A DNA stretch of 64,000 nt from an uncultured Granulosicoccaceae bacterium (GCA_937951345.1 CALFCF010000043.1:1-64000); one strand, 5' to 3'. Numbered from the stretch's first letter, positions 34,649 through 44,440 are shown. Translations and numbers: made by a program. Notes: generated by a model from the letters alone, not told the origin.

Positions 34649-36088
34649 TCACTTGATTTCACCTTCTGCGGCGGTGAAGTCATCAGCAAACGCGATAGCA
34701 CGCGTCAAACCGACAAGACTTGCTTTGAATTCGGACAACGCCTGCTCGGGCGGCATAACTGCGAGAATTAATTCATTGCCACGAAATAACACCGGCAGCA
34801 GATGATCACGAATATACCAACGTTCGCGCAACGCCTGGCGCAGATAAATCTGACCATCTCGCGGCGCCCCCCCTTCAACCTTTGAAAGCTGGCTATGCAG
34901 CAACTTACCCAGTTCAATCGCATCAACACGCCACTCAATCTGGTCAACATCAGAAACCAGCTCGATAAACGGGTCCGGTAATTCAATATCAACAATCGTG
35001 CGCTGATCGGATCTACGCGTGATACGAAGCAATCCTTTAACAAGCGATCCAGCGTCGCTTGCTACCGCCTGCAACGGTGCACTCAATTCACAACCATAGC
35101 TTGTGCCCAGCTGCTTACAGCTGGCAGTCCAGTCAGAAAAGTAGGCGATCAGAGATTGCTCGGGTTGCTGTTTCTGTTGCGACTGATCCGGCAGTGCTGC
35201 ATCTGCATCGGAAACATCGGCCGTCTCTGCTGTGTTTTCGCTGATCGGAGCGTCGCTTGATCGCTGCAATCCGGCAGCAGGTAGTGAACAATCACTGTCC
35301 GTAGGTGCGCGCATTGTTCCGATCGATTGTAAAACGAATACACCATTGTGTTGCTCGACAGGTGCAATCTCATCTGTATCAACTTCACCGGCAAGCTCGA
35401 CGAACAACAACTGATTCTGTAGCGTCGCTTCGTTTAAGTAGCGTTGCTGAAGTTCACCTACTACCGAATTCTCGCCGTATATCCAGTAGCGCTTGTCGCT
35501 GCCACATTGCATAAACGTGTTCCGGTTAGTTCCATACACATAGTAACCACGCGAGTTTGCCGGCTCATCAGCTGTTTTTAACAGGCGTTGCAATTCAGCC
35601 AGACGCTGTTCAGACATCGACGCCAGACAATTTTTCGCGATCTGCTCCGCCAGGCTGCGCGGTGATGAAAAAGCCAGATACCAGAGACAATTTTCCGTTC
35701 GGTAAACCTCAAAGGCCCGTTGCGCGTTTTCGAGAGCCTTCAGGGTATCGTCGCTGCCAGCACGCTGCGCCAGTTCACTGCTGATTACCTCGAGAGTCGA
35801 CTCCAGGATTTCGTCCAGGACATCCAAATGATTATCGAGACAATTGTGGATGTCGTCTGCCTCGACAGACAACCTCCTACATTGGCTGAGTATGTCAGAG
35901 GTAATCCCGGAAGATTCATTTGCCGCGACGCTATCGCTGCTCAACAACGGGCAGGTGATAACAACAACGACAGTTAATTGGCGCAACAGGCGACTTAAAA
36001 GTCTTGCAGTAGGTAATAGTGATTTCGAACAATACTTCACTGCATAAAACACGAATAAGAGAGTTAAAAAGAGAACCCGCCAGTTCAA
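34649..36088 (-). CDS. Secreted protein with LprI-like DUF1311 domain
   Basis: 479 residues with a hydrophobic signal or anchor near 29-56. Residues about 66-170 resemble the DUF1311 (LprI N-terminal) domain: CLDNHLDVLDEILE, EVYRTENCLWYLA and IAKNCLASMSEQRLAELQ, with paired Cys. A central region (YYVYGTNRNTFMQCG, later LLFVELAGEVD) and a C-terminal region (YFSDWTASCKQLGTSYGCEL) follow, separated by a Ser/Gln-rich linker. The C-terminal part vaguely recalls IalB-like domains, but this is weak. Upstream Met or GTG starts are uncertain. Divergent from the OmpA-BON gene. Function unknown. Confidence 0.6.
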   Translation of the reverse strand: MNWRVLFLTLLFVFYAVKYCSKSLLPTARLLSRLLRQLTVVVVITCPLLSSDSVAANESSGITSDILSQCRRLSVEADDIHNCLDNHLDVLDEILESTLEVISSELAQRAGSDDTLKALENAQRAFEVYRTENCLWYLAFSSPRSLAEQIAKNCLASMSEQRLAELQRLLKTADEPANSRGYYVYGTNRNTFMQCGSDKRYWIYGENSVVGELQQRYLNEATLQNQLLFVELAGEVDTDEIAPVEQHNGVFVLQSIGTMRAPTDSDCSLPAAGLQRSSDAPISENTAETADVSDADAALPDQSQQKQQPEQSLIAYFSDWTASCKQLGTSYGCELSAPLQAVASDAGSLVKGLLRITRRSDQRTIVDIELPDPFIELVSDVDQIEWRVDAIELGKLLHSQLSKVEGGAPRDGQIYLRQALRERWYIRDHLLPVLFRGNELILAVMPPEQALSEFKASLVGLTRAIAFADDFTAAEGEIK

Positions 36089-36298
36089 CCAACGGGCAAC
36101 CGGTTAACCAGGTTGCGTTATTTTACAATTTGTGCGGCGCGACCAGTGTAAGCGCAAGCACCCGACCCACGCCTTTTCCAGTCAGCAAGGTAGGTACCTC
36201 TGTCGACCTGTGATAGATTTCTCGGTAGTATACACACCGCGACTCATCACCCAAGTGAACTGAGGCCAACCCAACTACCTGTGCACGCTGAACCAGCT

Positions 36299-37879
36299 AT
36301 GCCAATTCATGCTCCTTGTGAACACGGTTGCTTTCCGAATCGTTCACTCCCCGCTCTTGCCAACCCCCGTTCTCAACACGGCGGCGCAGGTCTCTGGATG
36401 CTGCTCGGAATTCTGGGACTTCTGGGCATACTTTTTTTCTGTGTTCAATACCATTGGCCCAAGGCAGAAGCCCGTTTACATGACAATGTTTCGCAGTCGC
36501 TAGCGGGTGTAGCACAGCCACAAAATGGCACTGCCGTAAACAATTTCAATCTGTCCGACGGCCGCGATGTCGTGTTGACAGGTACCGCCAAAGACCAGGC
36601 CCATATGGATGCATTGGTGGCAGCGGCCGCAAATACACCGGGTGTCAGGCACGTCCAGAACCAACTGCAAATAGAAGAGCCTGCCGAAATCGCAGAGCCT
36701 GTCGAAATCGCTGAACCCGTCCAACTCGCCGCACCTTCACTGGAGATTATTCAATCTGACACAGGGGTATCGATCAGCGGGCAATTAGCCGATGAAGCCT
36801 CTGCGGAGATTATTCGCAGTGGCGTACAGGCTGCCTACCCTGATGCGAGTCTTAGTGACAATCTTGGTATTGCAGATGACACGGCCCCAGCCGGTTGGCT
36901 TGAACCGGCAAGTGCCACGATGGCTGCAATGACCGACCTGACAGACGCTCGACTAACAATCACGGACGATACGGTTGTTCTCGGTGGTGTCGCCACCACC
37001 AATGCTGATGCGCAACGCATATTCTCGGCAGCGCAGACCAACTTCGGTGCCGACACGACGATAAATAATGAAATAGGTATCGCCCCCCCTCCGGCACCAC
37101 CAGCTGAACCTGTGTTGTCGATTGCGTCCGACGGAAGCGGCAATATTGTCATAGAGGGTTTGATTGCAGATGTCGCTGACAAAAACCGGCTCCTGGCTGC
37201 AGTTAGACAAGCAACCGGGTCAGACAGCATCCAAGACGGCATCGTAATCGACGAAAACACGGCGGACGCGACGTGGGTCGAACCATTGGTTAACTCACTG
37301 CGAAGCGGTGGCCGTATGACTGATTTGAATGTCTCGGTCAACAACAGTGATGCCACTTTCAGTGCAGCAGTGGCTGATGTAGAACAAAAACAATCACTAG
37401 AACAGCTGCTGGACGAACAACTCGCAGCATCAACCAACTTGACTGCCGAAGTTTCCGCTCCAGAACCGGAGCCAGAGCCAGAGCCAGAACCTGAACCGGA
37501 GCCTGAATCGGAATCAGAACCTGTTCTGTCTTTGGCTGAACGTATGGAACAAGTCGATACAACCGGCATCCTGTTTGATAGCGGATCGAACCGGTTAAAG
37601 ACAGAAAGCCGCAATATACTTGATCGCATTGCGTTGATTCTCAAAGATTTCCCGGATCAACAGGTGATTATTGCCGGTTACACTGATTCGGTTGGCGACG
37701 CGGAACAAAATCAACTACTAAGTGAAGCCCGTTCATTTGCGGTCAGAGACTACTTGATCGAAAAAGACGTTTCACCAGCAAAACTACTGGCATTTGGCTA
37801 CGGTGAGCGTGCGCCGATAGCGGATAATACGACTGCCGAAGGTCGTGCACGCAACCGCCGCATAGAATTCAACTTTTAA
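36299..37879 (+). CDS. OmpA-family protein with BON-like repeats
   Basis: About 526 residues. After a short N-terminus there is one membrane segment (LWMLLGILGLLGILFFCVQY), then a canonical BON-like domain (DGRDVVLTGTAKDQAHMDALV to VRHVQNQLQI). Two further weaker BON-like repeats follow, sharing the pattern WLEPASATMAAMTD / WVEPLVNSLRSGG. A Glu-Pro linker (about 390-412) leads to a C-terminal OmpA domain (GILFDSGSNRLKTES, AGYTDSVGDAEQNQLLSEAR, GRARNRRIEF) that binds peptidoglycan. The architecture resembles mycobacterial OmpATb. ATG 36299 is chosen; an in-frame GTG is at 36281. The next gene starts 17 bases after the stop. Confidence 0.82.
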   Translation: MPIHAPCEHGCFPNRSLPALANPRSQHGGAGLWMLLGILGLLGILFFCVQYHWPKAEARLHDNVSQSLAGVAQPQNGTAVNNFNLSDGRDVVLTGTAKDQAHMDALVAAAANTPGVRHVQNQLQIEEPAEIAEPVEIAEPVQLAAPSLEIIQSDTGVSISGQLADEASAEIIRSGVQAAYPDASLSDNLGIADDTAPAGWLEPASATMAAMTDLTDARLTITDDTVVLGGVATTNADAQRIFSAAQTNFGADTTINNEIGIAPPPAPPAEPVLSIASDGSGNIVIEGLIADVADKNRLLAAVRQATGSDSIQDGIVIDENTADATWVEPLVNSLRSGGRMTDLNVSVNNSDATFSAAVADVEQKQSLEQLLDEQLAASTNLTAEVSAPEPEPEPEPEPEPEPESESEPVLSLAERMEQVDTTGILFDSGSNRLKTESRNILDRIALILKDFPDQQVIIAGYTDSVGDAEQNQLLSEARSFAVRDYLIEKDVSPAKLLAFGYGERAPIADNTTAEGRARNRRIEFNF

Positions 37880-37896
37880 CCAGGGGACTACTCGCT

Positions 37897-38874
37897 TTGG
37901 AACAGCTGATGGCTAAACTGTCGCCGTTATTGGCGCAGTGGGGTTCAATGAAAGTCCTGATCGCAGAGATCGCGATCTGTCTGCTGCTGGCCGCTCTTTT
38001 AGGCTTGCTGATAGGCTGGCTTTGCAAAGGTGCATTTGCGCGTGACAAATTGTTGCTGAAAGAGCGCGAATGGTCTGAGAAATACACTGGCCTTGAAAGA
38101 CGTCATGAAGCAACGATTGCATCCACACGAAACAGCTCTGAAGTTCTGGGCAAACGGGTGGAAGCGCTCGATAGCAAGAACAAGGCTCTGGCCGCTTCAC
38201 TCGATGCGAACAAACTGGCTGTACAGAAAGCCAATGTAGAAGCACAACGACTGGGAAATAAACAAAAGGAGACTCACAATCGGCTTGAGAAGATAATTGC
38301 CGAGAAAGAACGTGAAATCTCACAGCTGCAAAAAGAGAATGCACGTGGCAAGGATGTGCCTCCACGAGCTTATGGATTCAGCTCCAACAAACCTGCTGAA
38401 GTAAAACCATTGCAATCAAAACGACGTGATTCGCGCGTTGAAAGACCCACTCAAACCAGGCCCGACAGCAGGCAGCAACCAGGTCGCGATTCCTCAGTTG
38501 CCGGAGGCAAGCCTGAGATCGCTACAAGCAAATCAAATTCGCCTGCGCAAACAGGTTTTAAACCCGGTACTCAGCGGCAACCAGCAGACACCGGAACCAA
38601 TACAGGTCAGGATTCATCCGCGCGCAGGTCTCAAACGAATGTTCCGGACAATCGCCCGCCATCTGCAGTGCCGGGAAAAGCACAAACCACCCAAAACGAC
38701 ACGGGTGAAAACATGCAAGATACATTGGCGATGGAATCGACCAATCATGATATCGATGCCACCAGTGCAATTGGATCCTCTGACAGCACATCAAAAGATA
38801 CAGCTGCCAAGCCGCGCAAACGGTCATTGTGGGAGCGTGTCAGAGGAAAAGGCAAAACAGACGATGCCGACTGA
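37897..38874 (+). CDS. Membrane-anchored coiled-coil protein with disordered tail
   Basis: 325 residues, no family recognised. One membrane segment (VLIAEIAICLLLAALLGLLIGWLC) is followed by a long coiled coil (about 45-150: LLKEREWSEKYTGLERRHE, then KQKETHNRLEKIIAEKEREI). A Ser/Gln/Pro/Thr-rich disordered region follows, ending in a basic tail (RKRSLWERVRGKGKTDDAD). The start is TTG 37897, supported by AGGGGA with a spacing of 9; an ATG at 37909 lies too far from it. It is probably cotranscribed with the OmpA-BON gene and may be its structural partner, but this is inference. Confidence 0.65.
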   Translation: MEQLMAKLSPLLAQWGSMKVLIAEIAICLLLAALLGLLIGWLCKGAFARDKLLLKEREWSEKYTGLERRHEATIASTRNSSEVLGKRVEALDSKNKALAASLDANKLAVQKANVEAQRLGNKQKETHNRLEKIIAEKEREISQLQKENARGKDVPPRAYGFSSNKPAEVKPLQSKRRDSRVERPTQTRPDSRQQPGRDSSVAGGKPEIATSKSNSPAQTGFKPGTQRQPADTGTNTGQDSSARRSQTNVPDNRPPSAVPGKAQTTQNDTGENMQDTLAMESTNHDIDATSAIGSSDSTSKDTAAKPRKRSLWERVRGKGKTDDAD

Positions 38875-39181
38875 GCGGGTATTTTTTAACCAGGATTAAA
38901 TAAATTCAGTGTTATCTCAAAACTGGTCTCAAAACCGGTTTTAAGGGCGTTTGTAAACGGACGTAGTTCCGTTATTGTGCGCTAACTCGTCGTGCGACAC
39001 AGTCATCACAATGACTGTGCGCCAATTCCCTCCAAAATAGACATTCGCTGTTAAAACACGGCGGATACACAGCAAAAACGCTAGCTTTTCCGCAAACCCG
39101 CGACAAGCGCCGGCTTTATAGTTCAGGACTCTTTGGACAGGCCGTTACGCATCTCAGACACATCCATCAACAGTGTCCGAG
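38875..39181. other. Intergenic region before DUF1800 gene
   Basis: About 300 bases without a supported gene. An imperfect stem, aaaactggt (38919-38927) with accggtttt (38934-38942), may end the preceding transcript but lacks a T-run. Confidence 0.35.
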
Positions 39182-40879
39182 ATGATAATAAAAACAATAA
39201 AAATTCTCTCAGTTGCACTTCTGGTTGCAGCGTTGTCGAGCTGCGGCGGCGGAGCCTCGCCCGAACCATCCAGTGCTAGCCCAGGAAACGGCAACGGCAC
39301 TGCCGCGACATCGGGCACTATTGGCCCGGCGCTCGGTCAGGCATTACCCTCAGCGGCTCTAAGTCGGCTCGATGAGTCAGCGGCTCACCGTTTCTTAACC
39401 CGCGCAACCTTTGGAGCGACACTTCAAGACCTTGAGGCCTTGCAAGAACAAACACCGGTTCAATGGATTGAAGAGCAGATGGTCTTGCCGGCAACCTACA
39501 TGTCGGATGGACTTGCGCGCGATAGTTTTCGTTGGGCACAGTATGTAAATGTCTGGTGGAAGAACTCCATCACGGCTGACGATCAACTACGTCAGCGTAT
39601 GGCATTTGCACTAAGCCAGATTTTCGTTGTTTCGGCTAAAGACTCACTCGGTGACGAACAGCCGGGCGTTGCAAATTATTACGATATCCTCGTCAATCAT
39701 GCATTTGGTAATTTTCGCGACTTGATGGAAGCAGTCACGTTAAGTCCGATCATGGGCGAGTACCTGAGCATGAAGGGAAATCGTAAACCGGATCCGGACA
39801 ACAAAGTTCGTCCGGACGAAAATTTCGCGCGCGAACTACTGCAACTCTTTACTATCGGACTCGTGCAGCTAAACCAGGACGGCACCGTACAAACAGACGA
39901 AGCCGGCATTCCTATACCGACATATGATCAAGATACGATCGAAGCTTTCGCACATGTATTTACAGGATGGCATTTCGCCAACGTAAATGATTTTCGCTGG
40001 CCATTGACCACCGATTACCTGCTACCCATGCAGGCATATGAAGACTTCCATGACAAAGGGAGTAAAAAATTACTGAACGGATTCGAAGTTCCGGCTGGCC
40101 AGAGCGCCGCGGAAGATCTGAAAGTGGCACTTGATAATGTGTTTCATCACCCCAATGTCGGCCCGTTTATAGCGAAGCAACTTATACAACGGTTTGTCAC
40201 CAGCAACCCGTCACCGCAGTACATCCAAGATGTCGCTGCTGTATTTAACGATAACGGCAGTGGCGTACGAGGTGCACTAGACAGTGTTATATCAGCCGTC
40301 CTTTTACACGATGAGGCTTTTAACGGCCATGTCTATCAGCCAAACACTTTTGGCAAACTAAAAGAACCTGCGCTTCGTGTATCCAGCCTGTGGCGTGCAT
40401 TTACACCAAAGTCTATCCACCCTGATTTTAACTACGCGTTTGCAACAGTTGAACTGGGTCAGGCCCCACTAAACGCCAATTCAGTGTTTAATTTTTTCAC
40501 ACCCTTTTTCAGCCAACCGGGGGTAATTCGCGAAAGCGGCCTGGTTGCACCGGAATTCGAGATACACGACGAAACATCCGTAATAACCATTACGAATCGC
40601 CTGCTGGCCAACAGCATCTGGGCTCACGACACAAAGTACGAATCAAACACACAAACTATCGCTATCAATATCGATAGAGAGTTGGCATACGGTGATGACT
40701 TGCAGTCGCTGCTGGATCATCTCGACCGTGTACTGCTCGGTGGCACGATGTCCGATCAATTACGTCAAGAGGCGTTGAAGATCATGAACGCGCGCGACTA
40801 TGGCTGGGCAGAATCACAACGAATTGTCGAAGCTATCTTTCTGATAGTCTCGTCACCCGAAGCAGCTGTTCAATTATAA
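39182..40879 (+). CDS. DUF1800 lipoprotein
   Basis: About 565 residues. The lipobox LSSC ends a signal peptide (MIIKTIKILSVALLVAALSSC), followed by a Gly/Ser/Pro linker. The DUF1800 domain begins near LDESAAHRFLTRATFGATLQDLE and includes FALSQIFVVSAKDSL, RPDENFARELLQLFTIGL and HHPNVGPFIAKQLIQRFVTSNPS. The biochemical function is unknown. It is 24 bases upstream of a DUF1501 gene, the standard partner in many genomes. ATG 39182 is preferred because it starts the lipoprotein signal; GTG 39173 is an alternative. Confidence 0.88.
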   Translation: MIIKTIKILSVALLVAALSSCGGGASPEPSSASPGNGNGTAATSGTIGPALGQALPSAALSRLDESAAHRFLTRATFGATLQDLEALQEQTPVQWIEEQMVLPATYMSDGLARDSFRWAQYVNVWWKNSITADDQLRQRMAFALSQIFVVSAKDSLGDEQPGVANYYDILVNHAFGNFRDLMEAVTLSPIMGEYLSMKGNRKPDPDNKVRPDENFARELLQLFTIGLVQLNQDGTVQTDEAGIPIPTYDQDTIEAFAHVFTGWHFANVNDFRWPLTTDYLLPMQAYEDFHDKGSKKLLNGFEVPAGQSAAEDLKVALDNVFHHPNVGPFIAKQLIQRFVTSNPSPQYIQDVAAVFNDNGSGVRGALDSVISAVLLHDEAFNGHVYQPNTFGKLKEPALRVSSLWRAFTPKSIHPDFNYAFATVELGQAPLNANSVFNFFTPFFSQPGVIRESGLVAPEFEIHDETSVITITNRLLANSIWAHDTKYESNTQTIAINIDRELAYGDDLQSLLDHLDRVLLGGTMSDQLRQEALKIMNARDYGWAESQRIVEAIFLIVSSPEAAVQL

Positions 40880-40903
40880 AAACAACAAAGAAGCAGACTA
40901 GCT

Positions 40904-42274
40904 ATGCACGATCGCAACAGACGAAAGTTTCTGTCGCTAGGTGTTAAAACACTTTGCGGCGCCGGACTGGCCATGGGCGCAAGTCCTTGGCACACACTGA
41001 CAAACACAGCAAGAGCTGACAGTGTCAGTAACGATTACCGGGCATTGGTATGCATCTACCTCGAAGGTGGTATGGACGGCTTCAGCCTGCTTGTCCCTGA
41101 TGCTGATGCCGAATATAGCGAGTACACAAATTCGCGCAGACACTTATCAGTTGGACGCAGCGACCTTATCAGTCTGCCGATGCGAAACTCAAATACCGTA
41201 TCTGCAGGTTTACATCCTCAATGCGCGTCAATATCCAATCTGTACAACGAAGGCAGACTGGCTTTTGTTGCCAATGTCGGCACGCTGATCGAGCCGACCA
41301 CGCGCGAGCAGTTCGAATCCAGAAGCGTCAGATTACCCAGCCAGCTATTCTCGCACTCCGACCAGGAGATTCAGTGGCAACAACTGCAAGGCCAGACTTC
41401 GACAACGGAAGGCTGGGGTGCCCTTGCTGCACGCGAGTTGGCCAAAGATCAGGAGCGTGACTACCTGACCTCTGTATCACTTTCCGGGGCCAACTACTGG
41501 CAGGCTAGTAGTGAACAACGTCCGTTCAGCGTACGCTCAAGCGGACTGGTGCAATACGCAGGTATGAGCGACGGTACAGAATGGCAACAACCCCGAGTCG
41601 ACAGCTTCAGACACATCAACAATCAGAATTACTCACATGCGTTCATGCAGGCATACGCTGATTTACAAAGCCGCGCGGGCGACATTACCAGCGAACTCGG
41701 CGCTGTACTGGCTGATCAACCCGATCCCGCTACACCATTACCACCGGCAAACCAGCTGGCAGAACAGTTACGCATGGTCGCCCGGCTAATTGCCGCGCAA
41801 CCGGTACTTGGTATGCGGCGACAAATTTTTTACGTCAGCATGGATGGATGGGACGTTCACGACAATCAAAACAAGAACCAACCGTATTTGTTCCAACAAC
41901 TCGCGGATGCCATGGCTTACTTTCAATCGAGTGTTGATGAACTGGGTATGGGCGATCAGGTAACAACGTTTACTGCATCGGATTTCGGCCGTAGCCTGAC
42001 CAGTAACGGTGACGGGACTGACCACGGGTGGGGCAATCATCACATGGTGATGGGTAGTGCAGTTGAAGGTGGCGATATCTATGGTCGCATACCGCGCATG
42101 TCCACAGACGGCCCGGACGCGGTGCGCAACGGTCGTATCGTTCCAACACTTTCGGCATCACAGTACGCTGCTACAGTGTTGCGCTGGGCCGGTTTGAACG
42201 ACGGGTCACTAAACAACATTCTGCCTGACCTCGGCAACTTCTCGCAGCAAGATCTTGGATTCCTTAGAGCCTGA
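40904..42274 (+). CDS. DUF1501 protein with Tat signal
   Basis: 456 residues. The N-terminus carries a twin-arginine signal (NRRKFLSLGVK) with a hydrophobic stretch and a cleavage region near TARADS. The mature part matches DUF1501, a sulfatase-like fold: ALVCIYLEGGMDGFSLLVPD, the LFSHSDQEIQWQQLQGQ region, FYVSMDGWDVHDNQNKNQ and TASDFGRSLTSNGDGTDHGWGNHHMVMG. The conserved Asp/His residues suggest metal binding. Likely exported folded by Tat to act with the DUF1800 lipoprotein. A MITE-like element begins about 58 bases after the stop. Confidence 0.88.
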   Translation: MHDRNRRKFLSLGVKTLCGAGLAMGASPWHTLTNTARADSVSNDYRALVCIYLEGGMDGFSLLVPDADAEYSEYTNSRRHLSVGRSDLISLPMRNSNTVSAGLHPQCASISNLYNEGRLAFVANVGTLIEPTTREQFESRSVRLPSQLFSHSDQEIQWQQLQGQTSTTEGWGALAARELAKDQERDYLTSVSLSGANYWQASSEQRPFSVRSSGLVQYAGMSDGTEWQQPRVDSFRHINNQNYSHAFMQAYADLQSRAGDITSELGAVLADQPDPATPLPPANQLAEQLRMVARLIAAQPVLGMRRQIFYVSMDGWDVHDNQNKNQPYLFQQLADAMAYFQSSVDELGMGDQVTTFTASDFGRSLTSNGDGTDHGWGNHHMVMGSAVEGGDIYGRIPRMSTDGPDAVRNGRIVPTLSASQYAATVLRWAGLNDGSLNNILPDLGNFSQQDLGFLRA

Positions 42275-42331
42275 AACAGGCAGTCCGAAAGCCGGCGGCA
42301 TTGCCTGCCGGCTACTCCCAGATAACCCTTC

Positions 42332-42508
42332 CAAAGTGGGTGCATAGACTGTTGCACCTTTTTTAGAACGGCGATGGAATCCTTCAATAGAATGCCTTTC
42401 TGCACCTGAAATCCGACCAAATCAAGCGGCTGCCCGAGTGCAAACTCGCCTTTTCCAGGCAAATCAGTGTATTAATAGAGTAACTGCAACAATCTATGCA
42501 GTCACTTT
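42332..42508. mobile_element. MITE-like element, copy B
   Basis: A non-coding element whose 176-bp core (42333-42508) has 24-base inverted ends matching at 21 positions. It is flanked by a perfect 10-base direct repeat ataacccttc (42322-42331 and 42509-42518), a strong sign of transposition. It matches copy A at 14431-14607 in length and at about 157 of 176 positions by hand. No transposase is present, so it would need one encoded elsewhere. The 10-base duplication excludes families with 2-5 base duplications. It lies 57 bases after the DUF1501 stop. Confidence 0.88.
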
Positions 42509-42518
42509 ATAACCCTTC

Positions 42519-43305
42519 TGTTCTGCCGTTTAAAAAGCGCTGACCAAAAAAACGTCATTAATTTCACCCGCCTGACTGCCTCCGGCCTTTCTCGACAGTA
42601 GTCGCGATAGCGCAAAAAAAACCGTAGTATTTTTAATAGCCAACCCTGGCCTCGCACTACCGCCCTATCTGCGTCGGGTAATTGAACAAAGCTAACGTCA
42701 ATTGGCCGCAACACCACCGGCGATCAAAATCTCGACCACATCCAATAATAAAATTTATCAAGCAAAAAGAAAGCTTTATGAGCAATCATTGGCAAGAACT
42801 CGAAACTTCTGCGAATTGACAGATTGCCGCATTAGTGCGAATCTAACCGCGTTGAAATGTTTTGTAGCACGCAGCCGGATCGTGGCAATGTTTCTCCTTA
42901 GTGATAGAGCTGCTCGATCAGGGACGTCGATCCGATCAATACAGTGATGACGCATCCTGTGGCAAGCCCACTCTAATGTGGTGAGCTGACAGCCGCTGAT
43001 TCACAGTTATTGAACGAGCCCGTTATACGCAGCAGTGATCAACGCAGTGGGGGTCAAACCCCGCGGTTTGAACGCAGTGTGTTAACTGATATATCGATCA
43101 GACAAAGCCGCTTGCAACAACTCGCTGTTTCCTTCCCTCTGACACACTCCGCCCAGCCGGAGTCTGATGGACAGGTACAGAACCAACCAGTTTGCATAAC
43201 ATGCAAACTGCAAATAATGTAATCGGCGAAGCCCGCGTAACACGCTGAAACCGGAAACGAAAAACGGGAACCTTACCAAGGTACCAATACGGAGGAAATA
43301 TCCTG
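42519..43305. other. Long intergenic region upstream of TRAP operon
   Basis: Nearly 800 bases without a supported gene; open frames here lack protein-like features. It contains a 7-base stem tcaaacc/ggtttga (43054-43071) flanked by direct repeats of aacgcagtg (43041-43049 and 43071-43079). This could be an operator for the downstream transporter genes. The promoter for the solute-binding gene should lie here. Confidence 0.4.
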
Positions 43306-44406
43306 ATGTCCATTCGCAAAAAACTGCTTGGGGCTGCTGCTCTTGGCGTATTTTTGCTGGCAAACATGCCGGCAAATGCTGCAACAACCATCAAGATTCA
43401 GTCGGTGCTTAGCAACAAAGCCGACGAGATCGTGATGCTCAAAGATTTCGCTGAAACAGTTTCACGACTCACTGAAGGCGAAGTTAACTTCGAAATCCTG
43501 CCAAACAACTCTGTTGTACCTGGCGCCGAGATCATGAATGCAGTCGACAAAGGCTTGCTTGATGGCGGCTTTGCCTGGACTCACTACTGGTCGGGTATTC
43601 ATCCTGCAGCAATGCTGTTCGGATCACCTGTGGCAGGTGCTGGTGTTGGTATCGACAACATCGCGTTCATCTCATGGTTTCAATTCGGTGGTGGCCAGGA
43701 ACTATACGATCGCCTCTGGGGTGAAATGGGTCTTAATGTTAAAGGCTTCATGCTGCAACCGGTTGGCCCGGAAGCACTGGGTTGGTTCAAAGAGCCAATC
43801 GAAAGCATGGACGATTTCCGCAAACTGCGCTTCCGTACACCGCCGGGTATCCCGGGTCAGACGTACAACGACATCGGTGTAGCGGCTGTTGCAATGGGTG
43901 GCGGAGATATTCTACCTGCACTTGAAAAAGGTACCATCGACGCAGCCGAATGGTGTTGCCCGAAACCTGACAGCGTATTCGGCTTCCAGAAGGTTCTGAA
44001 GCACTACTATCTGCAGGGCCTGCACCAGGTTGTTGTTAATGCTGACCTTTACCTCAATCTTGATGTATATAACAAGCTGACTCCGTTGCAGCAGCAAATT
44101 ATTCAAACTGCAGCCGATGCGTCACTCATGAAAGCAATCAGCTATCGCATTCTTGAAAACGGTAAAGCGTTGAAAAAGCTGACCACCGAAGACGGTGTCA
44201 TCTTGCACGACACACCGGCAGACTACTTCACTGAGTACATGGCAGCAGCCAATGCTACGCTGGAGAAGAATGCAGCGGAGAATGAGTTCTTCTCTGAAGT
44301 ATGGGACTCAATGAAAGCGTTTGCTGAAGATGCCGTACCGTTCTGGGCAGGCGCGCAAACGTCAAATGCAGCACTTGGCAACGCATTCGCCAAGTCACTG
44401 AAGTAA
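43306..44406 (+). CDS. TRAP transporter solute-binding protein
   Basis: 366 residues with a signal peptide ending ANA-ATT. The family fold is evident: IKIQSVLSNKADEIVMLKDFAETV, NNSVVPGAEIMNAVDKGLLDGGF, SMDDFRKLRFRTPPGIPGQTYNDIG and ALEKGTIDAAEWCCPKPDSVFGFQ. The DAAEW stretch and the overall length match the large (FcbT1/TakP-like) class that binds organic acids such as keto acids or aromatic acids. The ribosome site GGAGGA is strong. A terminator follows the gene, so this abundant periplasmic protein is likely expressed above the membrane subunits. Confidence 0.92.
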   Translation: MSIRKKLLGAAALGVFLLANMPANAATTIKIQSVLSNKADEIVMLKDFAETVSRLTEGEVNFEILPNNSVVPGAEIMNAVDKGLLDGGFAWTHYWSGIHPAAMLFGSPVAGAGVGIDNIAFISWFQFGGGQELYDRLWGEMGLNVKGFMLQPVGPEALGWFKEPIESMDDFRKLRFRTPPGIPGQTYNDIGVAAVAMGGGDILPALEKGTIDAAEWCCPKPDSVFGFQKVLKHYYLQGLHQVVVNADLYLNLDVYNKLTPLQQQIIQTAADASLMKAISYRILENGKALKKLTTEDGVILHDTPADYFTEYMAAANATLEKNAAENEFFSEVWDSMKAFAEDAVPFWAGAQTSNAALGNAFAKSLK

Positions 44407-44440
44407 TAGCAGCTCGGGTATTGAAATAAACCCGAATCGA

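Noticed and set aside
37480-37520. Glu-Pro codon repeat as a possible CRISPR or phase-variable tract
   Set aside because: It is a short in-frame coding repeat in a linker, not a spacer array; loss of whole units would keep the frame.
36835-37644. Minus-strand 269-residue open frame with Ser-Gly repeats
   Set aside because: It is antisense to the OmpA-BON gene; the Ser-Gly run is the complement of the Glu-Pro linker codons.
42502-43222. Several short frames in the long gap before the TRAP operon
   Set aside because: None has a ribosome site, domain or protein-like composition.
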